DNA from: Methyloprofundus sp.
Lineage (GTDB): Bacteria > Pseudomonadota > Gammaproteobacteria > Methylococcales > Methylomonadaceae
Direction: 5' to 3'
DNA length: 6,572 bases
Assembly: GCA_030619185.1 (NCBI GenBank)
Contig: JAUXBW010000128.1
Coordinates: forward strand, 1-6,572
Shown: positions 1 through 5,717 of the stretch, one piece after another
How the letters are laid out: each line of letters starts with the position of its first letter
Numbering within the stretch: position 1 is the stretch's first letter
The notes under the pieces: model-generated
The model's input: only the letters and a program-made list of their open reading frames with translations
The model's database searches: none
What the model was told of the DNA's origin: nothing
Program-made: the position numbers and the translations under genes

Positions 1-112
1 AAGCAGACTCTGCAGCTGAACCACGAGGTCCAATCATTAAGTCAATGTGAGCAACTTCGTTTCCGTCACCGTTTAAAGATTCACCAACGCGTAAGTTGTT
101 AATTTTAGCCAT
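1..112 (-). CDS. fae: Formaldehyde-activating enzyme, N-terminal fragment (cut by window edge)
   Basis: Fae condenses formaldehyde with tetrahydromethanopterin (H4MPT) to methylene-H4MPT in the cytoplasm. It is the entry step of H4MPT-linked formaldehyde oxidation in methylotrophs. Only the first 37 codons lie in the window; the gene runs off the left edge. They read [13 protein letters not shown] at the start, then [21 protein letters not shown] at about residues 15-35, which is the family hallmark. H22 in this block is the strongly conserved histidine proposed to act in catalysis. The start is ATG at 112-110, with a modest AAAGG Shine-Dalgarno at 128-124, 11 nt upstream. It lies 100 nt downstream of the CitG-like gene on the same strand, with a candidate promoter of its own in the gap. 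Family identity is very likely; completeness cannot be judged. Confidence 0.93.
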   Translation of the reverse strand, partial: MAKINNLRVGESLNGDGNEVAHIDLMIGPRGSAAESA

Positions 113-130
113 GCTACTATATACCTTTAA

Positions 131-174
131 GAAAAAAAGAAAAAACTATTCTGGTATCAACACCTGTCAATACC
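131..174 (-). terminator. Hairpin plus pyrimidine tract between the CitG-like gene and fae (possible terminator or attenuator)
   Basis: Read on the minus strand, 174-153 is a 22-nt imperfect palindrome with arms GGTAT/ATACC and ACA/TGT. As RNA, allowing two G-U pairs, it folds into a 9-bp stem closed by an AGGU tetraloop. Seven nucleotides after the stem comes TTTTTTCTTTTTTTC (145-131). This resembles an intrinsic terminator for the upstream cofactor genes, but the 7-nt separation and the interrupting C are not canonical. The same DNA contains the candidate fae -35 box, so it may equally be an operator. The structure is directly visible; its role is inferred. Confidence 0.35.
143..170 (-). 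promoter_or_regulatory. Candidate sigma70 promoter of fae
   Basis: On the minus strand, a perfect TTGACA (-35) occupies 170-165. It is followed after 16 nt by a weak -10, TAGTTT (148-143). Transcription would start near 136, giving a leader of about 24 nt that is pyrimidine-rich and carries the AAAGG ribosome binding site. A private promoter would fit the high expression expected for Fae. The -10 matches the consensus at only three positions, so confidence is moderate. Confidence 0.42.
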
Positions 175-212
175 CTCAATATTCATGGAAAACAATAATT
201 TGTTATGCAGAA

Positions 213-1063
213 TTATTTAACAGATAATAACTGTTCTAACTGTACCGCTAAAACCGTCACTACTGTAAAATCAGCCGCTGTCCCCGGATTAATTCCAGCA
301 GACTTAAACTCGTTATCTATTTTACGCAAATAGTCCATCAATCCCTCTGGTCTACCTGCATTAGATATCTTATCGTCAACCAAGGCCATCTTATCCATCA
401 CCATTTTGGTGTAAAGATCGCCGTATTTTCGATATGACTGTCTGGATATTTAGCCAGCATCGCCGCATAAACAGCAACAGCCGACCATCCTGCATCACCC
501 CATCGATTGAAAAGAGTATTATACCTTAAAACCAGAAAATCGAAAACATCTTTATAGTTTGTTGTGAACTGTAACGCAATTCTATCTCGACTACTGGCAA
601 TCTGCATTGCCTGTGTTAGTGTCACATCTGGCTTTGAGCTAACATCCTGCTCCTCTGACTCACCTAAACCTCCCGGCGCAGCCAGTTCAATAGCGCGAAA
701 AGCCCAATTAGCATCTTCGATATTGGTATTTGCCAGCACACTGGTTAAGCTACCCCTTAACTCTTTAGCTGTTTTAGCTTTTTCTGCCGCTAATAATAAA
801 GGAGCACATAATAAAATAATGCCTAAATTGGTATTACAACCGACAGCATCCCGGGTCACTTTAACGGACTGATAAATTCGCTTCCCCAGACTGTAATCAC
901 GATTCGTAATGGGTTCGGCACTTTGTCTGGCACTGACCCTAAAATCATCTACCGTCATATCATGCCCATCAGCATAAATACTGACATTTCCCGGCTTAAA
1001 GGCGAGTAGCTCGACCTCACAGGCATATTGATACGCTTGCATTAATTGCTGCTGAGTTAACAT
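213..1063 (-). pseudogene. CitG/MdcB-like triphosphoribosyl-dephospho-CoA synthase family protein of the H4MPT gene set ('orf7'-like), frameshifted
   Basis: CitG-family enzymes make triphosphoribosyl-dephospho-CoA from ATP and dephospho-CoA. No citrate lyase or malonate decarboxylase genes are present here, and methylotroph members linked to fae are thought to serve H4MPT or methylofuran synthesis, with the exact reaction unknown to me. Frame one (1063-398, 221 codons) shows FKPGNVS (22-28), ADGHDMTVDDF (31-41), GCNTNLGIILLCAP (75-88), APGGLGE (129-135) and RWGDAGWSAV (187-196). It stays family-like until PDSHI (207-211), then reads a dissimilar tail to TGA at 400-398. The expected continuation, including KYGDLY and the conserved GINPGTAADFTV, lies in another frame ending at 213. 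Together the two parts give about 283 residues, a normal family length. ATG at 1063 has a GGGGG ribosome binding site and overlaps the ATP-grasp gene by 7 nt. The cause may be a real mutation, a sequencing error, or two peptides made by reinitiation at TGATG. Confidence 0.82.
423..433 (-). other. Frameshift site in the CitG-like gene
   Basis: Before this point the family-like frame reads ...YPDSHI. After it the family-like frame reads KYGDLYTKMVMDK. The junction on the minus strand is CATATCGAAAATACGG. One extra A in the AAAA run (429-426) would restore a single frame reading HIEKYG. Alternatively, loss of one copy of a CGAA tandem repeat would explain it, because the original could have read HIERKYG, closer to the usual HI-x-RK pattern of the family as I recall it. 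Neither upstream nor downstream sequence shows further decay, so the event is recent or artefactual. Confidence 0.75.
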
Positions 1064-1968
1064 ACTGCCCCCAGCTTTTGTGACAACTGACTATTGCTTA
1101 ACAAATCATCCGCCAGAATCTCGGCCACACGCACATCGCAAACACTTTCCAGCCCCTTCCAGGCAGGAATACTATTTACCTCTATTACTTGATAACGACC
1201 TTCCTGATTACAAATAATATCCACTCCCGCATAATTCATTTGCAGTGCCTGGACCGCTTTAACGGCAATATCAGCCATTTCATGCTCAAGTTGCATCGCT
1301 TCACAAGTCGCCCCTCTGGCAACATTATTCAACCAATGGATACCACGCCTACGCATGGTTGCGATGACCTTTCCATGCACAACAAACACGCGCCAGTCTG
1401 AATAACCCTCACCGGCACACTGAACAAAGTGCTGTAAATAATACACGCCGTGGCTATGGCCTAACCAGAATAAATCGCTCATCTTTTCTATACGGCGTAT
1501 ACCCTCACCTTGGGAGCCAAAAATCGGCTTGCTGATTAATTGATGTCCTGCCCTCAATTGTTCTTCGGCAATCACTAAAGCCTGGTGCCGGTCTCTCAAT
1601 ACCCAGGTTTGCGGTGTGGGCACAGCATGTTGCTGTAATAAAAAGCTGGTCATCCCCTTATCAACACTGCGCTCAATAGCATGCCCATCATTATAAACAG
1701 GGATCCCCATTATTTTTAGCGCATGTAGTATATCCAGATACAAGACCACCTCTTCCAGCGAACCACCCGGCACACCGCGCACAAACACAGCATCGGGCAA
1801 TGTTCGAGTAAAGCCAGGGATATGCAAGGGCAATTGCCCCTCTTGTAGTTGTATGCGACATTCAGTTAAAGATACGTAGTCTGCACTATAGCCGCGAGCC
1901 GCAAAAGCCAGGCGTAATTGCTTACCGTGCCAGCCGGGGTCATCAGTAAAAATTGCTATTCGTCCCAC
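1057..1968 (-). CDS. RimK-like ATP-grasp ligase of the H4MPT/methylofuran gene cluster ('orf5'-like)
   Basis: ATP-grasp enzymes join a carboxylate to an amine via an acyl phosphate, using ATP and Mg. The 303-residue protein has an N-terminal domain (1-95, starting IAIFTDDPGWHG), a central ATP-binding part with VDKGMTSFLL (102-111), K147-P148, the glycine-rich GSQGEGI (151-157) and YLQHFV (177-182), then DWRVFV (191-196), RRRG (206-209), GVDI (248-251) and the metal-binding E263-x-N265 in IEVNSIPAW. All key ATP-grasp elements appear intact. The start is GTG at 1968, with a poor ribosome binding site. It heads the leftward run ATP-grasp, CitG-like, fae. This order matches my recollection of orf5-orf7-fae in Methylobacterium, where orf5 has been tied to methylofuran synthesis (glutamate ligation). 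The family is certain; the substrate is inferred from context. Confidence 0.85.
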   Translation of the reverse strand: MGRIAIFTDDPGWHGKQLRLAFAARGYSADYVSLTECRIQLQEGQLPLHIPGFTRTLPDAVFVRGVPGGSLEEVVLYLDILHALKIMGIPVYNDGHAIERSVDKGMTSFLLQQHAVPTPQTWVLRDRHQALVIAEEQLRAGHQLISKPIFGSQGEGIRRIEKMSDLFWLGHSHGVYYLQHFVQCAGEGYSDWRVFVVHGKVIATMRRRGIHWLNNVARGATCEAMQLEHEMADIAVKAVQALQMNYAGVDIICNQEGRYQVIEVNSIPAWKGLESVCDVRVAEILADDLLSNSQLSQKLGAVC

Positions 1969-2003
1969 AAATAGTTAAAACCTGTAAAATGGAGAAAAAA
2001 ATC

Positions 2004-2009
2004 ATTATA
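2004..2009 (-). promoter_or_regulatory. Candidate -10 box for the ATP-grasp/CitG-like transcript
   Basis: The minus strand reads a perfect TATAAT here, about 36 nt upstream of the GTG start at 1968. No convincing -35 hexamer lies 16-18 nt further upstream. The closest TTGACA-like match, TTAACA at 2042-2037, is too far away at 27 nt. If used, it probably needs an activator. It lies in the 150-nt divergent region shared with ubiG. Confidence 0.3.
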
Positions 2010-2072
2010 CCGTTAATAAAATAACCAACGGATGCCTGTTAACAATTTTTTTTAATAGCATAGTCTAATAAC

Positions 2073-2092
2073 CTAGTATTCTAGTATACTAT
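2073..2092 (+). promoter_or_regulatory. Candidate ubiG -10 region embedded in CTAGTAT repeats and a palindrome
   Basis: TATACT at 2085-2090 is a five-of-six match to a -10 box, 28 nt before the ubiG ATG. It sits within the 10-bp perfect palindrome TAGTATACTA (2082-2091). Just upstream is a near-tandem repeat, CTAGTATT then CTAGTATA (2073-2088). No good -35 is visible. The arrangement could be an operator overlapping the promoter, but AT-rich promoter DNA produces such patterns by chance. Confidence 0.3.
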
Positions 2093-2118
2093 AGCGATCA
2101 TCAATACGGTTCTATAAC

Positions 2119-2826
2119 ATGACAGCAACTGAAAACGTACACGAGCACGAAATCAATAAATTTGGCGCCCAGGCAGAACGCTGGTGGGATAGAAATGGCG
2201 AGTTTAAAACACTACATGACGTTAACCCATTACGTATAAACTTTATCCAGAAATTTATCAGCCTGCAAAATAAGCGCATGGTAGATGTCGGTTGTGGCGG
2301 TGGGATTCTGACCGAAGGACTGGCCAAAAAAGGGGCCGATATGCTCGGTATTGACTTAAGTGAAGAGCTGATTGATATTGCTGACCTGCATGGCCTGGAA
2401 TCAGGTATCAAAGCTAACTACAAAAAGATTAGCGCAGAAGCTTTAGCCTCTGCCGAACCTGCTAGTTTTGACCATGTGGTCTGTATGGAGATGTTAGAAC
2501 ATGTCCCGGAACCTGGCTCGGTTATTGCTGCCTGTGCAGACATGGTTAAACCCGGTGGTTATGTGTTTTTTTCTACTCTAAATCGCAAACCTAAAGCTTA
2601 TTTATTAGCGATCGTTGCAGCGGAGCATATTTTAAAAATGCTGCCCGCTGGCACGCATGACTATAAAACTTTTATCAAACCCTCTGAACTAAGTCAATCG
2701 GCACGTAATGCAGGGCTAGAATTACAAGGTATGATTGGCATTCAATACAATCCCCTGACCAAAAATTTCAGTTTAAATGATGATATAGATATCAACTATA
2801 TAGCTGCATTTAAACGCCCTGCATAA
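2119..2826 (+). CDS. ubiG: Ubiquinone biosynthesis O-methyltransferase UbiG
   Basis: UbiG performs both SAM-dependent O-methylations of ubiquinone synthesis: on the 2-polyprenyl-6-hydroxyphenol intermediate and on the 3-demethylubiquinol intermediate, at the membrane face of the cytoplasm. The 235-residue length is normal. It shows the N-terminal FGAQAERWWDRNGEFKTLH block (15-33), SAM motif I VDVGCGGGI (55-63), acidic D79 in GIDLSEE, the UbiG-typical VCMEMLEHVP (121-130) and FSTLNR (151-156), and the late HDYKTFIKPSEL (180-191). The start is ATG at 2119; the ribosome binding site is weak. Its stop overlaps the next start by one base (TAATG), implying coupled translation. It is first in the rightward run and divergent from the C1-cofactor genes. 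The assignment is secure. Confidence 0.96.
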   Translation: MTATENVHEHEINKFGAQAERWWDRNGEFKTLHDVNPLRINFIQKFISLQNKRMVDVGCGGGILTEGLAKKGADMLGIDLSEELIDIADLHGLESGIKANYKKISAEALASAEPASFDHVVCMEMLEHVPEPGSVIAACADMVKPGGYVFFSTLNRKPKAYLLAIVAAEHILKMLPAGTHDYKTFIKPSELSQSARNAGLELQGMIGIQYNPLTKNFSLNDDIDINYIAAFKRPA

Positions 2827-3518
2827 TGGATCTAAATAAGGAGTTTGTCTTATCCTGTGTGCTATTTGATTTAGATGGCACCCTACTCAATACAGCACCT
2901 GATTTAACCACAGCACTCAATAAAGCACTGACACATTTTGGTTTTCCAGAAGTGTCAGTGAATGACATTACACCCTATATTTCTTATGGCGCGGCTGTCA
3001 TGATTGAAACGGCTCTGGAACACGACACTGCGGATACAATCAAGGCTGAAATATTAAGCTGGCTACTTGATTATTATGAAAACCATATCGCTGACTTCAC
3101 TCAGTTGTATTCCGGAATGCCCGAACTATTAGCCACACTTGAGACAAATAACATTCCCTGGGGAGTGATTACTAACAAACGTGAACGCATGACCCACCCA
3201 TTAATGCAGGCACTGGACTTAACTAAGCGCTCTGCCTGTATTATCTGTGGAGATACAACAGCGCACAGTAAGCCACACCCGGAACCGATGCTAACAGCTT
3301 GCCGCCAGATACAGGTTACTCCCGAAGAGTGCCTTTATATCGGTGATGCACAACACGATATAACAGCAGGAAAAGCAGCAAACATGAAAACCATTGCGGC
3401 GACCTGGGGTTATTTAAAACCCGACGATAGACCGCAAGACTGGGGAGCTGATACGTTATTGCAGCAGCCTGGTGAAATTTTAGACTGGATAAACAATAAA
3501 ACCAATGCCCTTATCTAA
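2826..3518 (+). CDS. mupP: HAD-family phosphatase, probable MupP (MurNAc 6-phosphate phosphatase) or Gph (phosphoglycolate phosphatase)
   Basis: This is a soluble haloacid-dehalogenase-type phosphatase of 230 residues. Motif I is FDLDGTLLNT, with nucleophile D15 and acid/base D17. Motif II is T116 in VITNKRE, motif III is K149 in SKPHPEP, and motif IV is GDAQHD (D174, D178). Residues 24-95 form the helical cap, and the core is complete. By sequence alone Gph (2-phosphoglycolate to glycolate) and MupP (MurNAc 6-phosphate to MurNAc in peptidoglycan recycling) are hard to tell apart. The order ubiG-phosphatase-yciK matches the Pseudomonas mupP locus, so MupP is favoured by inference. ATG at 2826 overlaps the ubiG stop. 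A strong AAGGAG lies inside the gene at 2838-2843, 15 nt before an in-frame GTG (2859, V12), so a shorter start is possible but less likely. Confidence 0.85.
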   Translation: MDLNKEFVLSCVLFDLDGTLLNTAPDLTTALNKALTHFGFPEVSVNDITPYISYGAAVMIETALEHDTADTIKAEILSWLLDYYENHIADFTQLYSGMPELLATLETNNIPWGVITNKRERMTHPLMQALDLTKRSACIICGDTTAHSKPHPEPMLTACRQIQVTPEECLYIGDAQHDITAGKAANMKTIAATWGYLKPDDRPQDWGADTLLQQPGEILDWINNKTNALI

Positions 3519-4233
3519 GCAAACAATTCTAATTACAGGTGCCGGCGGCGGCTTAGGTAGCGCAGCAGCACTCGCTCTTGCAAAACAAGGCGCAGAGATT
3601 ATTTTACTGGATAAAAGCATCCCTAAGCTGGAAAAAACTTACGATGCTATTATTGCTGCCAATGCACATGCGCCGATCATTTATCCTTTTGATTTAGCGG
3701 GTGCATCAGAAGTGCAATATCATGAACTTGCCAGTACCATAGAAGAAAAATATGCGCACCTGGATGGGCTATTACATTCAGCAGTAGAGTTTGATGCCTT
3801 TACACCCATGTCAATTCATAGCACGATGGCATGGGGGCATACCTTAAATGTCAACTTAAACGCGCCTTTTTTATTAACTCAGGTTTTACTCCCTGTCTTA
3901 CAAAAAGCCGAGCATGCATCTATCGTCTTTACCAGTGACTCTTTTGTGCGTGAAGCCAGGGCCTATTCAGGTGCTTACGGAGTTTCTAAAATTGCAGTGG
4001 AAAGCTACGCTAAAATTCTTGCTGAAGAACTCAGCAGTGCAGGAAAAATCCGCGTCAACATATTAATCCCTGGCCCCGTCAATTCACCGCTTAGAAAAAA
4101 AGCCTTTCCTGCCGAAGATACCAATAAACTGCCTGAAATGATGCAAATAAACCCGGCTTACCTTTATTTGTTTAGTGCTCAAAGCATTGGCAAGACAGGC
4201 CAGACTGTCGATGCACGAACTTTTAAATTATAG
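3505..4233 (+). CDS. yciK: YciK-type short-chain dehydrogenase/reductase
   Basis: This is a cytoplasmic NAD(P)-dependent oxidoreductase of unknown substrate, 242 residues, about ten shorter than E. coli YciK. The Rossmann cofactor loop is TGAGGGLG (11-18). The active site has Y158 and K162 in GAYGVSK, with S144 or S146 in VFTSDSF as the catalytic serine. YciK-type features continue with VNLNAPFLLTQVLLPVL (116-132), FPAEDTNKLP (201-210) and the late KTGQTVDA (230-237). The usual NNAG/HNAG motif after strand 4 reads HSAV (91-94), losing the glycine, which is unusual. The start at ATG 3505 overlaps mupP by 14 nt without a clear ribosome binding site, suggesting coupled translation. Neighbour order ubiG-mupP-yciK supports orthology. 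No specific reaction can be assigned. Confidence 0.82.
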   Translation: MPLSKQTILITGAGGGLGSAAALALAKQGAEIILLDKSIPKLEKTYDAIIAANAHAPIIYPFDLAGASEVQYHELASTIEEKYAHLDGLLHSAVEFDAFTPMSIHSTMAWGHTLNVNLNAPFLLTQVLLPVLQKAEHASIVFTSDSFVREARAYSGAYGVSKIAVESYAKILAEELSSAGKIRVNILIPGPVNSPLRKKAFPAEDTNKLPEMMQINPAYLYLFSAQSIGKTGQTVDARTFKL

Positions 4234-4244
4234 TAGATACAACC

Positions 4245-4793
4245 ATGTCTGAACGAGAAATAATTACCCTGACACGTGATGTAAATGTGGTGCTCATTCC
4301 AGATGGCAACCACGGAACGCTTAGCAAAGGCAAAGAAGTCACCATCCATCAGGATCTAGGCAATAACTACACCGTCGTCACCGATCACGGTCATATGGTC
4401 AGAATTTCCAGTGCAGATGCTGATGCCTTAGGCAAAGAACCCCACGAATTACATACTTTAGTTTCCGAAACAGACACCACTGCGGTAGAAAAAAATTGCT
4501 GGGAAGTCATGAAGACCGTTTACGACCCTGAAATCCCGGTTAACATTGTCGATTTAGGCTTAGTCTACAATTGCAATGTAGAACCAGCAGGAGAAGCACT
4601 TAATAGCGTACATATTATGATGACACTGACTGCACCAGGCTGTGGTATGGGCCCCGTCATTCAGGGTGATGTAGAAAAAGCCGTACGTGCATTGCCCGGG
4701 GTAGAGTCCGTGCTCGTTGAGATCGTACTGGACCCACCTTGGTCACGAGACATGATGTCTGAAGTGGCGCAAGTACAATTAGGACTTTTTTAA
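4245..4793 (+). CDS. sufT: Putative Fe-S cluster assembly/maturation protein SufT (DUF59/MIP18 family)
   Basis: SufT proteins help insert iron-sulfur clusters into target proteins in the cytosol. The 182-residue length fits long-form SufT. A SufT-specific N-terminal part (1-64) holds LIPDGNHGTLSKG (17-29), LGNNYTVV (38-45) and ADALGK (59-64). The MIP18/DUF59 domain follows (about 83-170), with YDPEIPVNIVDLGLVY (93-108), APGCGMGPVI (130-139) carrying the conserved C133, and PPWSRDMMSE (164-173). It starts 11 nt after yciK with no strong ribosome binding site and so is probably on the same transcript. No suf or isc genes are seen in the window. Family is secure; the specific Fe-S clients are unknown. 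Confidence 0.92.
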   Translation: MSEREIITLTRDVNVVLIPDGNHGTLSKGKEVTIHQDLGNNYTVVTDHGHMVRISSADADALGKEPHELHTLVSETDTTAVEKNCWEVMKTVYDPEIPVNIVDLGLVYNCNVEPAGEALNSVHIMMTLTAPGCGMGPVIQGDVEKAVRALPGVESVLVEIVLDPPWSRDMMSEVAQVQLGLF

Positions 4794-4857
4794 CCCCTAA
4801 AGCTACTCCCTACGAAGCATAAACGATAGCTATTGATATAAATAGGAGCCCGTCCCC

Positions 4858-5640
4858 ATGAAATACCTAACAAATATCGCATTTGCCCTAACCTTATCCG
4901 GCCTTATTGCCAACACCGTATCCGCTGCAGATTTAACCCGTAGCGAAGTACAACAACTGCTAAAAAAAGCCAGCAAAGCCAAGCCTGCAGACCTTAGACG
5001 TAAGGATTTAAAAGGCGTAGATTTATCTAAGCTGGACTTTCGTAATGCCGATTTATGGGGTGCTGATTTACGTGGTGCTAATTTAAGCCAGAGTAACCTG
5101 TCTGGCCTGGTTTTAGACTTAACCGTGATGGTCGGCGTAAATTTATCAGGTGCCGACCTTAGCAAAGTCAGTATTTTTGGTGTCAGTATGATGCGCTCTG
5201 ACTTAAGCAATGTTAACTTCACTGGTAGTCGGGTGATTGCCAATCTTGATAATTCCAATATGAGCAATGCAAATTTATCTAATGTGCGTTGGGGTGCTGA
5301 TATGAAAAATCAGCCTATGGGCTTAATGCGAGTGAGCTTGAATAAAGTCAATCTAAGCAATGCTAACTTACAAAACGCCGATTTAGGCCGCGCAACTATG
5401 CGCTTTGCCAATCTAAGTGGTGCAAATTTAAAAAATGCGATATTAATTTCAGCAGAATTAGTCGCGGCTAATTTTACCGATGCCAATGTAAGCCATGTTG
5501 ATTTTACTGCGGCAAAGCTGGCCGAATCTAATTTCACCAACGCCACACTAACAGGTGCTAATTTCGATAAAATTCAAGGCTTAAATAGTGCCCGAGGACT
5601 AATAAACAATAAAACAAAAAGCGCGGGCATGTTTGAGTAA
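4858..5640 (+). CDS. Secreted pentapeptide-repeat protein
   Basis: The 260-residue protein has a signal peptide (1-23: K2, hydrophobic core to about 19, cleavage likely after VSA). Next is a charged stretch (25-45, LTRSEVQQLLKKASKAKP). From about 45 to 240 there are tandem A(D/N)LxX pentapeptides such as ADLWG, ANLSQ, ADLSK, ANLSN and ANFTD. Such repeats fold into a right-handed quadrilateral beta-helix. A less regular patch at 141-160 (VRWGADMKNQPMGLMRVS) may be a loop or corner. The C-terminal tail is polar. The location should be periplasm or outside; no function can be assigned, and DNA-mimic roles known for some cytoplasmic pentapeptide proteins do not fit an exported one. It follows sufT by 64 nt with its own good ribosome binding site (AGGAG 4844-4848, 9 nt from ATG). 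Confidence 0.9.
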   Translation: MKYLTNIAFALTLSGLIANTVSAADLTRSEVQQLLKKASKAKPADLRRKDLKGVDLSKLDFRNADLWGADLRGANLSQSNLSGLVLDLTVMVGVNLSGADLSKVSIFGVSMMRSDLSNVNFTGSRVIANLDNSNMSNANLSNVRWGADMKNQPMGLMRVSLNKVNLSNANLQNADLGRATMRFANLSGANLKNAILISAELVAANFTDANVSHVDFTAAKLAESNFTNATLTGANFDKIQGLNSARGLINNKTKSAGMFE

Positions 5641-5647
5641 GGCAACA

Positions 5648-5679
5648 CGCAATACACACCCATATTGCGCAGGATTTTT
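5648..5679 (+). terminator. Probable intrinsic terminator after the pentapeptide gene
   Basis: A perfect 7-bp inverted repeat, CGCAATA (5648-5654) and TATTGCG (5663-5669), with an 8-nt loop starts 8 nt after the stop codon. TTTTT follows at 5675-5679. The 5-nt separation between stem and T run weakens the call, but the position right after the last gene of the rightward run supports it. Confidence 0.42.
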
Positions 5680-5696
5680 GTTCGCCTTCAAAGCCT

Positions 5697-5717
5697 GCCC
5701 CGCACTTGATACGGAGC
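5697..5717. repeat. GC-rich imperfect palindrome, possible fragment of a dispersed repeat
   Basis: GCCCCG (5697-5702) and CGGAGC (5712-5717) pair with one C/A mismatch around a 9-nt loop. The minus strand reads GCTCCGTATCAAGTGCGGGG here and, in one frame, gives the peptide RIKCGAG. That peptide is one I recall from spurious ORFs made by dispersed palindromic elements in several bacteria. Only one copy is visible in this window, so repeat status is unproven. Confidence 0.25.

Noticed and set aside
564..872. Plus-strand open frame opposite the CitG-like gene
   Set aside because: It is fully antisense to a region with strong family motifs and has no recognisable domain or good ribosome binding site.
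213..1063. Citrate lyase or malonate decarboxylase prosthetic-group synthesis role for the CitG-like gene
   Set aside because: No lyase or decarboxylase subunits are in the window. The link to fae and the ATP-grasp gene points to C1-cofactor biosynthesis instead.
1189..1401. Plus-strand 70-codon open frame opposite the ATP-grasp gene
   Set aside because: It is a shadow of the conserved ATP-grasp core and has no family features.
2073..2088. Resemblance of the CTAGT-N3-CTAGTA stretch to the E. coli trp operator
   Set aside because: The centre of symmetry is not preserved, no tryptophan genes are nearby, and short AT-rich matches are weak evidence.
2112..2411. Minus-strand open frame over the ubiG start
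   Set aside because: It is antisense to the conserved SAM-binding region; its low-complexity Ser/Pro/Ile composition suggests a shadow.
4837..4842. TATAAA upstream of the pentapeptide gene as a -10 box
   Set aside because: Transcription would start inside or after the AGGAG ribosome binding site, and no -35 is visible.
4830..5546. Two minus-strand open frames opposite the pentapeptide gene
   Set aside because: The repeated codons for A(D/N)LxX rarely make stops on the other strand. The repetitive Lys/Ser/Ala-rich products mirror the repeat and have no independent support.
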